Source of the DNA: UBA11869 sp964544965
GTDB lineage: Bacteria > Pseudomonadota > Gammaproteobacteria > Eutrophobiales > Eutrophobiaceae
NCBI GenBank assembly: GCA_964544965.1
Contig: CAZJED010000019.1
Coordinates: 1 to 25,701, forward strand
Direction: 5' to 3'
DNA length: 25,701 nt
Shown here: positions 16,121 through 23,000 of the stretch, piece by piece
Position numbering within the stretch: position 1 is the stretch's first letter
Layout: each line of letters starts with the position of its first letter
Made by a program: the position numbers and the translations under genes
Notes under the pieces: generated by a model
Told to the model about the DNA's origin: nothing
The model's database searches: none
What the model saw: the letters and a program-made list of their open reading frames with translations, nothing else

Positions 16121-16938
16121 TGTCGGTACATATTTTTTGTGCACTTCCATGTGAAGCTGAGGCTATTATTGATAACTTTAAGCTTGCCAGATTAAATGAG
16201 TTTAAATTATTCAAAATGTATCAATCTGCGGAAAAAGAAATAAGTCTAGTAGTAACTAATATTGGCATAAATAACGCTATCGATGCTGTAACCTATCACC
16301 ATGCCTGCATCAAAACATCCAGACATGACATTTGGTTGAACATTGGCATAGCAGGCCATGAAAATATACCAATTGGAGAAATAAGATTAGTTAATAAAAT
16401 CGTCGAACATAAGAGTCAATCATGCTGGTATCCACAGATCATTTTTAACCCTCCGTGTGAATGTATTGATTTAATTACTCTAGAAAATCCTTCTACAGAA
16501 TATCAGCCCTGCCTATACGATATGGAAGCATCCGGCTTTTTCTTTGCTGCCACTCAATACGGCACATTGGAGCTAATCCACTCTGTAAAAATTATTTCAG
16601 ATAATGAAAAAGCTCCTATATCAAAAATTGATAAAAATAATGTTGAACAGCTAATTAGAAATAATATAAGCATAATCAATAAAATACTTGATGAGTTAAG
16701 ATTATTATCCAGTGAAATTGAATCTATAAAAAAACAACCAAAAAATTACGATAATTTTTTAAAAAAATGGCATTTTAGTCAAACTGAAAAATATCAACTC
16801 TTAAGCTTATTAGTAAAACTTGATCTGCGATTCCCAGATAATAATTTCATAGAAATTACTGAGAATCTAAAAACAGGAAAATTAGTACTTAAAAAATTAC
16901 AAGATAAATTAAATAAAACTGATTTTTCTATACACTAA
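16120..16938 (+). CDS. Nucleoside phosphorylase/nucleosidase superfamily protein
   Basis: 272 residues. The N-terminal two thirds have the hallmarks of the PNP_UDP_1 superfamily (MTA/SAH nucleosidase, futalosine hydrolase, purine phosphorylase). These are a CALPCEAEAI start with Glu12, the glycine-rich NIGIAGHENIPIGEI segment (74-88), YDMEASGFFFAA (133-144, the ribose-binding Met-Glu), and a KIISDN segment with Asp161 at the catalytic acid position. From about 185 onward there is a helical, Lys-rich extension not found in small nucleosidases. It is one base away from the radical SAM gene downstream, so the two probably work together. Which nucleoside or base is recognised cannot be told. Confidence 0.75.
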   Translation: MSVHIFCALPCEAEAIIDNFKLARLNEFKLFKMYQSAEKEISLVVTNIGINNAIDAVTYHHACIKTSRHDIWLNIGIAGHENIPIGEIRLVNKIVEHKSQSCWYPQIIFNPPCECIDLITLENPSTEYQPCLYDMEASGFFFAATQYGTLELIHSVKIISDNEKAPISKIDKNNVEQLIRNNISIINKILDELRLLSSEIESIKKQPKNYDNFLKKWHFSQTEKYQLLSLLVKLDLRFPDNNFIEITENLKTGKLVLKKLQDKLNKTDFSIH

Positions 16939-16939
16939 A

Positions 16940-17944
16940 ATGATAAATACCATCTATATTGAAGAAGAAATACTCGATCATCCTCGAACTAAAGTTTTAA
17001 TCCAGCGTTTTGCAAATGCAAAAAAAATAACATGTGGGCGATACACAGAAATATTTAACCGAAAATCTCAAAATTTTAGACTCCAGAAGAAAAATCCAGC
17101 ACTAATTCTAGCAAAAAAATATGAAAATACGATTTTAAAAGCCCCCGATAATTACGGAATAGGCGCTAAACACAATTATTATTTTTCTCACATGTTAAAT
17201 TGTGTTTATGATTGTCGCTATTGTTTCTTACAAGGTATGTTCCAATCTGCGAATTATGTTTTATTTATAAATTATGAAGATTTTACTAATGATATAAAAA
17301 CAATTTTAAAAAATCATAATAATGAGAGCGTGCATTTCTTCTCTGGTTATGATTGTGACAGCCTTGCTTTAGACTCTGTTTCAGATTTTACAAAATATTT
17401 TATGCCATTCTTTGAAATAAACCCTAATAGCCTAATTGAATTAAGAACAAAAAGTACACAAATAAAATCTTTATTAAAAATATCTTCCATTAATAACTGT
17501 GTTGTCGCTTTTAGCTTTACTCCAAGTAAAATCTCGTCAATTTTAGAACATAAAACTCCTTCTGTTACTAGGCGATTAGAAGCGATTGTAGAATTGCAAA
17601 AGAATGGGTGGCAGATTGGTTTACGATTTGATCCGCTTATTTATACAAAAGATTTTATTATCGAGTATGAAGAACTATTTGAGACTATTTTCTCAAAAAT
17701 TGACTCAGATTTACTTCATTCTGTTAGCTTGGGGGGATTTCGTCTGCCAAAAAAATATTTTCGTAAAATCGAAAAAATTTACCCTGATGAAATACTGTTA
17801 ACATCGCCATTAATTGAAAAAAATAATACCGTCCGTTACCCAGATGATATACAAGATAATATGTTTAGCTTTTGCCAGAAAAAAATTGGGCAATACATTT
17901 CGCTTGAAAAATTTTTTCCTTGTTATGATTATGAAAAAATTTAA
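16940..17944 (+). CDS. Spore photoproduct lyase-like radical SAM protein
   Basis: 334 residues. The cluster motif is CX3CX2C (Cys88, Cys92, Cys95) in LNCVYDCRYCFLQGMF, the spacing and context of the spore photoproduct lyase family, which repairs thymine photodimers in Bacillus spores. The N-terminus YIEEEILDHPRTK and the RYTEIFNRKSQNFRLQK segment (about 34-50) are typical of the non-spore-former homologues. Aligned by eye, the hydrogen-donor Cys of true SPL falls on Ser135 (HFFSGYDCD, with Cys139 nearby), and one conserved Tyr falls on Phe96. The substrate may thus differ. Last gene of the operon; its stop overlaps the convergent thiC stop. Confidence 0.85.
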   Translation: MINTIYIEEEILDHPRTKVLIQRFANAKKITCGRYTEIFNRKSQNFRLQKKNPALILAKKYENTILKAPDNYGIGAKHNYYFSHMLNCVYDCRYCFLQGMFQSANYVLFINYEDFTNDIKTILKNHNNESVHFFSGYDCDSLALDSVSDFTKYFMPFFEINPNSLIELRTKSTQIKSLLKISSINNCVVAFSFTPSKISSILEHKTPSVTRRLEAIVELQKNGWQIGLRFDPLIYTKDFIIEYEELFETIFSKIDSDLLHSVSLGGFRLPKKYFRKIEKIYPDEILLTSPLIEKNNTVRYPDDIQDNMFSFCQKKIGQYISLEKFFPCYDYEKI

Positions 17945-19821
17945 AGCTTATTATAAATCTCACTACCTTTTTCTTTAAATTCTTTAGACATTTCTTTCAT
18001 GCCTTTTTCTAAAACATTATCAAGATTCTTAAGTCCTTGTTTCGCTGCGTAATCCCTGACGTCTTGAGTTATTTTCATAGAACAAAAATTAGGACCGCAC
18101 ATTGAGCAAAAATGAGCAGTTTTATGCCCTTCTTTTGGCAATGTTTCATCATGAAAATCACGTGCTCTATCGGGATCTAATCCAAGATTAAATTGATCTT
18201 CCCAGCGAAATTCAAAACGTGCTTTAGAAATCGCATTGTCGCGAATCTGAGCAGCAGGATGCCCTTTTGCTAAATCTGCGGCATGTGCGGCAATTTTATA
18301 CGTAATAATACCTTCTTTAACATCGTCTTTATTAGGTAGGCCTAAATGCTCCTTGGGAGTTACATAACATAACATTGCGGTACCATACCAACCAATCATA
18401 GCAGCACCGATTGCTGAGGTGATGTGATCATAGCCGGGAGCGATATCTGTTGTTAATGGGCCCAATGTGTAAAATGGTGCCTCGCTACATTCTTTCATTT
18501 CCAGATCAACATTTTCTTTAATCATATGCATCGGTACATGACCCGGACCTTCAATCATTGTTTGGACATCATATTTCCACGCTATGTTTGTTAATTCGCC
18601 AAGTGTTTTTAATTCTGCAAACTGAGCTTCATCATTCGCATCAGCAATTGAACCTGGTCTTAATCCATCGCCTAATGAAAAAGAAACATCATAGGACTTC
18701 ATGATTTCGCAAATCTCTTCGAAATGAGAATAAAGAAAATTTTCTTTATGATGTGCCAGACACCATTTAGCCAGAATCGATCCGCCCCGCGAAACAATGC
18801 CGGTGACACGTTTTGCTGTTAAAGGAATATACGGCAGGCGAACACCAGCATGAATTGTAAAGTAATCAACTCCCTGTTCTGCTTGTTCAATTAAAGTATC
18901 TTTATATATTTCCCACGTTAGTTCCTCTGCTTTTCCGTTTACTTTTTCCAAAGCCTGATAAATGGGTACAGTCCCAATTGGCACAGGCGAATTTCTAATA
19001 ATCCATTCTCTTGTTTCATGAATATTTTTACCGGTTGAAAGATCCATAACATTATCGGCACCCCAACGAATTGCCCACGTCATTTTTTCAACTTCTTCCT
19101 CAATAGACGAACTAACTGCCGAATTACCAATATTGGCATTAATTTTCACTAAAAAATTACGGCCGATGATCATAGGTTCGGACTCGGGATGATTAATGTT
19201 GGCCGGTATAATCGCTCTGCCCATAGCAACCTCATCTCTCACGAACTCTGGTGTAACCTCTTCGGGTAACTGACTTAACCACGGAACACCGTAATGAGCC
19301 TGGGTGAGACTGGTATTTTTATATTCGCTTAAACGCTGATTCTCACGAATAGCAATAAACTCCATCTCAGGAGTAACGATTCCCTTTCTCGCGTAATGCA
19401 TCTGACTAACATTTCTTCCTGATTTAGCGACCCGAGGTTTAGTGGTTGTGGTATAGCGCAATCTTTTTAATTCAGTATTATTTAAGCGCTGTAAACCATA
19501 CAAAGATGTGGGGCCATCCAACTGTTTCGTATCATCGCGCTCATCAATCCATTGCTTCCTCATTGGTTCTAAGCCTTTTCGAATATCAATAGTCACGTTT
19601 GGGTCCGTATATGAGCCTGATGTATCGTATACAGTAATTGGTATATTTTTTTCTAGCCCATCTTTAGTTTGCGTTGGTGTACATGAAATTTCTCTCATGG
19701 GAACAGAGATATCAGGTCGGGACCCTGCAACATAAATCTTTTTTGAATTTGGAATAGGTTTTACTATTCCCTCATCGACTGTTGCTGTTTGACTTAGTAT
19801 GGAATCAGAAATTGCGCTCAT
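17941..19821 (-). CDS. thiC: Phosphomethylpyrimidine synthase
   Basis: Radical SAM enzyme that rearranges 5-aminoimidazole ribotide into the thiamin pyrimidine HMP-P. Length 626 is normal. The C-terminal cluster motif CSMCGPNFC (Cys572, Cys575, Cys580; CX2CX4C) is intact, and the conserved core segments FTIHAGV, RGGSILAKWCLAHH, LGDGLRPGS and EGPGHVPMHMI are all present. The start is supported by AAGAGG at 19827-19832, five bases upstream. A TPP riboswitch lies in the leader, so expression is controlled by thiamin pyrophosphate. No other thi genes adjoin it here. It converges with the SPL-like gene, overlapping by 4 bp. Confidence 0.99.
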   Translation of the reverse strand: MSAISDSILSQTATVDEGIVKPIPNSKKIYVAGSRPDISVPMREISCTPTQTKDGLEKNIPITVYDTSGSYTDPNVTIDIRKGLEPMRKQWIDERDDTKQLDGPTSLYGLQRLNNTELKRLRYTTTTKPRVAKSGRNVSQMHYARKGIVTPEMEFIAIRENQRLSEYKNTSLTQAHYGVPWLSQLPEEVTPEFVRDEVAMGRAIIPANINHPESEPMIIGRNFLVKINANIGNSAVSSSIEEEVEKMTWAIRWGADNVMDLSTGKNIHETREWIIRNSPVPIGTVPIYQALEKVNGKAEELTWEIYKDTLIEQAEQGVDYFTIHAGVRLPYIPLTAKRVTGIVSRGGSILAKWCLAHHKENFLYSHFEEICEIMKSYDVSFSLGDGLRPGSIADANDEAQFAELKTLGELTNIAWKYDVQTMIEGPGHVPMHMIKENVDLEMKECSEAPFYTLGPLTTDIAPGYDHITSAIGAAMIGWYGTAMLCYVTPKEHLGLPNKDDVKEGIITYKIAAHAADLAKGHPAAQIRDNAISKARFEFRWEDQFNLGLDPDRARDFHDETLPKEGHKTAHFCSMCGPNFCSMKITQDVRDYAAKQGLKNLDNVLEKGMKEMSKEFKEKGSEIYNKL

Positions 19822-19879
19822 ATTAACCTCTTCAATAAATAAAAAATTGTAAAAAGGTGCGCAAAATATTCGTTGACTT

Positions 19880-19945
19880 GCTTCCCTACGCTGGTACTAA
19901 CCAGATCAGGTCGAGGGTAAATCTCAGCCAAATTAGGCGCCCCTA
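19880..19945 (-). ncRNA. TPP riboswitch (THI element)
   Basis: Read on the minus strand the leader contains GGGGCGCC, then GGCTGAGA, an ACCCTCGACCTGATCTGG stretch and GTACCAGCGTAGGGAAGC, which are the conserved core elements of the thiamin pyrophosphate aptamer in the correct order. It ends about 58 bp before the thiC ATG. Downstream of the aptamer there is a T-rich leader but no convincing GC-rich terminator hairpin, so translational control by masking the AAGAGG site is the more likely mode (inference). Confidence 0.97.
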
Positions 19946-19959
19946 GCTATCTGACATGC

Positions 19960-19987
19960 TATATAATACGGTCGATAACTACAACAA
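19960..19987 (-). promoter_or_regulatory. Candidate promoter of the thiC leader
   Basis: Minus-strand TTGTTG (19982-19987) and TATATA (19960-19965) are separated by 16 bases, just upstream of the riboswitch start, as needed for a leader transcript that includes the aptamer. The same sequence contains a perfect TATAAT on the plus strand (19962-19967) that could serve the divergent rhodanese gene, but no plus-strand -35 is apparent. Confidence 0.45.
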
Positions 19988-20030
19988 AATAATATTAGGT
20001 CATAAATAAAGGAATACGTTCAGATTTATC

Positions 20031-20348
20031 ATGCAAACAATTCCAGCGGAAGAGCTTAAGAAAAAGCTAGATGCGGGTGAAAAACCTATTTTATTAGATG
20101 TGCGTGAACCATGGGAGTTTTCAATATGTCAAATTGAAGACTCTATTAATATTAGTATGTCTAACCCAGAAAAACTAATAAATGAGCTCAATACCGATGA
20201 TGAAATAATTGCAATTTGCCATCACGGAATGCGCAGCTTTCAGGTTTGTGAATTTCTGGAAGAAAATGGTTTCAAACACATCTTAAATTTAGATGGCGGG
20301 ATTGATTCCTGGGCTAAAACAATCGATAAAGACATGGCACAATACTAA
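20031..20348 (+). CDS. Single-domain rhodanese-like protein
   Basis: 105-residue cytoplasmic rhodanese domain. The LLDVREPWEF segment (21-30) and active-site loop CHHGMRS with Cys63 are intact, followed by the C-terminal GGIDSWA motif. Such proteins carry a persulphide sulphur on the active Cys; the acceptor is not known. It is divergent from thiC and 32 bp before the tolC-type gene. The combination of a small rhodanese with a TolC gene recurs in gammaproteobacteria and betaproteobacteria (recollection). The AAAGGA upstream is too far (about 17 bases) to be a normal ribosome binding site. Confidence 0.93.
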   Translation: MQTIPAEELKKKLDAGEKPILLDVREPWEFSICQIEDSINISMSNPEKLINELNTDDEIIAICHHGMRSFQVCEFLEENGFKHILNLDGGIDSWAKTIDKDMAQY

Positions 20349-20380
20349 ATAGAACTAATAATTAAAATTTAATTAAATTT

Positions 20381-21712
20381 ATGAAAACAATAATATCAAT
20401 TATAAAAATATTTTTTTCAACTACAGTAATTCTATTTGCAACTAGCTCTTTATCTGCAGATTTGACAAGTATATATTCGCTCGCTGAAAGAAACGACCCT
20501 AATTATCAGCAAGTAATTTCAAAGCATCGTGCTGTACTTGAGTCTAGACCACAAGCTCGTTCACAATTGCTCCCTTCTTTAGATATTACTGCTAATACAA
20601 AAAGAAATAACCAAGATATAACTTCCAGCTCAACATTTGGTTCAGATGGTGAAATTGATTTTAATAGTCATGGCTACAGTTTAAATCTTTCCCAACCTTT
20701 ATTTCATCGTGATAGATTTATTGCGCTTTCCCAAGCTGATAGTGAAATTAAGGAATCGGAAGCAAAGCTTGCAAAAGCACAACAAGATTTAATTATTAGT
20801 GTTAGCGAGTCTTATTTTAATGTTTTAAGAAGTATCGATAATCTTGAATTTGCAGAAATTGAGGTTGAATCCTTAAGCAGACAACTAGAACAAGCTAATC
20901 AACGTTTTGAAGTTGGATTAAGCGCAATTACTGACGTTCAAGAAGCGAAGGCTGGGTATGATCTAGCAGTAGCTCAGAAAATTCAGGCAATAAATGGAAT
21001 TGATAATGCAAAAGAAGAGATGCGGGAATTAACGGGTGAGTATATTGATGAGTTTGATGGACTGGGTGAAAATATTACATTAATTAAACCCGTGCCAGAA
21101 GATATTAACAACTGGGCTGATTTATCAATTGAGCAAAATCTAGATATTAGCGCAGCAAATTTTTCGCTAGAAACTGCTAGAAAGGAAATCAAAAAACAAC
21201 ATGCAGGTCACTTACCTACTGTTGATATAGTTGCATCGCATGGATATGATTCAACTGGTGGTCGGTTTGGAAGTACCAGAACAGATAGATCATCGATTGG
21301 TCTTGAATTAAATGTTCCGATATATTCTGGTGGTTTTGTTAGTTCGAAAACACGTGAAGCGCATGAACAGTATAACTTCGCAATGCATTATCTTGAAAAA
21401 GCCAGACGAACTGCACAACGAAATACAAGAGAAGCCTATCTAGGCGTCATTTCTGGTATAAGCCAAGTAAATGCACTGAAACAGGCAGTCATTTCCAGTG
21501 AAACAGCCCTGACTGCAACTGAGGCAGGATTTGAAGTAGGTACGCGTACTGCTGTTGATGTTGTCGCATCACAAAGAGCGACATCAAAAGCACGTCGTGA
21601 TTATAGTAATGCAAAATATAATTATATTTTGAATACTTTGAAACTAAAACGATCTGCAGGAACACTTTCTCCTGATGATCTAAACTTAATTAATGCATGG
21701 TTGATAAAATAA
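20381..21712 (+). CDS. tolC: TolC-family outer membrane efflux channel
   Basis: 443 residues with an N-terminal signal peptide (hydrophobic 5-24, cleavage near SLSA/D27). The typical TolC start follows: LTSIYSLAERNDPNYQ, then SRPQARSQLLPSLDITA. Two homologous halves of long helices and paired beta strands are visible; LSQPLFHRDRF in the first half is mirrored by LNVPIYSGGFV in the second. The EVGTRTAVDVVASQRA segment (about 385-400) is the classic periplasmic helix motif. It forms the outer-membrane exit duct for RND, MFS or type I export systems. No inner-membrane partner genes are in the window. It lies behind the rhodanese gene and its stop overlaps the next start. Confidence 0.95.
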   Translation: MKTIISIIKIFFSTTVILFATSSLSADLTSIYSLAERNDPNYQQVISKHRAVLESRPQARSQLLPSLDITANTKRNNQDITSSSTFGSDGEIDFNSHGYSLNLSQPLFHRDRFIALSQADSEIKESEAKLAKAQQDLIISVSESYFNVLRSIDNLEFAEIEVESLSRQLEQANQRFEVGLSAITDVQEAKAGYDLAVAQKIQAINGIDNAKEEMRELTGEYIDEFDGLGENITLIKPVPEDINNWADLSIEQNLDISAANFSLETARKEIKKQHAGHLPTVDIVASHGYDSTGGRFGSTRTDRSSIGLELNVPIYSGGFVSSKTREAHEQYNFAMHYLEKARRTAQRNTREAYLGVISGISQVNALKQAVISSETALTATEAGFEVGTRTAVDVVASQRATSKARRDYSNAKYNYILNTLKLKRSAGTLSPDDLNLINAWLIK

Positions 21713-22281
21713 TGGCAAATACTAAAAAACTTTTATGTGATGTTGAAAATAGTTGTTTAATGATTGTAGACGTTCAAGAAAAATTAAGTGCTGTTATGCC
21801 GGAAAAAGTCATTAATCGCCTAAAAAGTAATGCCTACATATTGCTAACAGCTGCTGACCGATTAAATGTGCCCGTCATTACAACTATGCAATATCCAAAA
21901 GGATTGGGTGATGTTGAAAGCTTTGTAAAAGATGAATTAAATGAAAAATCCAAGTCCTTCGAGAAAACTAGTTTCTCCTGTCTTCAAGCCGAAGGTCTTT
22001 CAGAGCATTTGGAAAAACTGAATAAGAAACAAATTATCATGATAGGACTGGAATCACATATTTGTGTTTTACAATCAGCAATAGAATTTACGGAAACAGG
22101 ATATGATGTTTTTGTTGTCAGTGATGCAATTGCCTCTCGCAAGCTAACAAGTTATGAAACAGCGTTAACAAGATTAGAGCAGGCAAATATATGGTTATTA
22201 AATACAGAGTCGGTTCTTTTTGAATGGTTGCGCGATGCCTCTCATCCTGAGTTTAAATCACTCTCCAAGCTCATTTTGTAA
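21712..22281 (+). CDS. Isochorismatase-family cysteine hydrolase
   Basis: 189-residue hydrolase with the catalytic triad of the family: Asp20 in MIVDVQEKL, Lys85 in FEKTSFSC, and Cys118 in GLESHICVLQSA. It is similar to the small YcaC-type hydrolases whose substrates are mostly unknown. The start is set at the ATG that overlaps the tolC stop (TAATG); an upstream ATG at 21697 would lie inside tolC and adds five non-conserved residues. There is no good ribosome binding site, consistent with coupling to tolC. Its last 24 bases overlap the end of the opposite-strand mini-protein gene. Confidence 0.92.
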   Translation: MANTKKLLCDVENSCLMIVDVQEKLSAVMPEKVINRLKSNAYILLTAADRLNVPVITTMQYPKGLGDVESFVKDELNEKSKSFEKTSFSCLQAEGLSEHLEKLNKKQIIMIGLESHICVLQSAIEFTETGYDVFVVSDAIASRKLTSYETALTRLEQANIWLLNTESVLFEWLRDASHPEFKSLSKLIL

Positions 22282-22476
22282 TAATTGATCATCAAACTTT
22301 TCGCGATGCACAGGATCGCACTTCGAACAAACTGAGGGACAAGACCAACCGCCACCCGGACCTGCATAACACGGACCACCCGGGCCATCGTAGCCTTTGC
22401 AATTGCATACGTTTCTAGCTATTGCCGAAGCTGATAAGAAAAATAAGATGGTAACAATTAGCGAAATTTTTTTCAT
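22258..22476 (-). CDS. Secreted six-cysteine Gly/Pro-rich mini-protein
   Basis: 72 residues. A clean signal peptide (MKK start, hydrophobic 4-16, ASAIA before Arg21) is followed by a mature part of about 52 residues. Its first half holds six cysteines (24, 26, 36, 46, 50, 53) and two YxGPGG units (YDGPGG at 29-34, YAGPGG at 37-42). The tail is charged. It is probably a disulphide-stabilised exported peptide. The family is one I recall only loosely, with variable GPGG repeats in other bacteria; no function is known to me. The ATG overlaps the preceding gene's stop as ATGA, so translation is coupled. Its 3' end overlaps the isochorismatase gene antiparallel by 24 bp. Confidence 0.75.
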   Translation of the reverse strand: MKKISLIVTILFFLSASAIARNVCNCKGYDGPGGPCYAGPGGGWSCPSVCSKCDPVHREKFDDQLLQNELGE

Positions 22477-22997
22477 GATGCTTTAATATTTTTTGATGTT
22501 AACCATAACTGATAATCTTCTTCATTGACAACATATGACCAATGTAAAAGAGATTGTTGAATCCTTCTGCTCACATCTTCACTAAGTTCAATCCCACAAC
22601 CCACGCTATGGATTTTCATATAAATAATATTTCTCCAGCGTCCTCTCGGGCCACAAAAAGCCAGCCATCTCTTGATTTGCCTTTCATCATCTTCATGTCT
22701 TCTACCTGTAAAATATTTACAATACCATTCAAACCAGCCTCTCGGGTCATCTTTGTGCATCCAACCCTTCGCTTCCCACTCTTCTTGTGATTGTCCTGAC
22801 TTTATTTTGAAATAATTAACCTTACTTAAATATTTATCAGAGAGATAAAAACTTGAATCTAGTCCATCAAACCAATCTTTAGGAAAATCCTTATGACTGA
22901 CTATCCGACTAAAATATGTTCCGCCAAATATGCCTTTATGCAGCATTTCTTTTGGAGCAAGCATTGGCTTAAACGATAATTCAAATGGTTTATGCAC
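22473..22997 (-). CDS. Conserved hypothetical protein, Trp-rich
   Basis: 174 residues without signal peptide or membrane segment. It belongs to an uncharacterised family found in bacteria and in some plants and fungi (recollection). The signatures are APKEMLHKGIFGGTYF (14-29), FPKDWFDGL (38-46), the WEAKGWMHKDDPRGWFEWYC stretch (74-93), and GRRHEDDERQIKRW (98-111). Many Trp, Lys and Arg residues suggest a compact nucleic-acid or ligand-binding fold, but there is no evidence for either. The start is a GTG, with GAGG eight bases upstream inside the end of the previous gene. It begins 3 bp after the pentapeptide gene stop and overlaps the mini-protein start by four bases. Confidence 0.8.
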   Translation of the reverse strand: MHKPFELSFKPMLAPKEMLHKGIFGGTYFSRIVSHKDFPKDWFDGLDSSFYLSDKYLSKVNYFKIKSGQSQEEWEAKGWMHKDDPRGWFEWYCKYFTGRRHEDDERQIKRWLAFCGPRGRWRNIIYMKIHSVGCGIELSEDVSRRIQQSLLHWSYVVNEEDYQLWLTSKNIKAS

Positions 22998-23000
22998 TCC

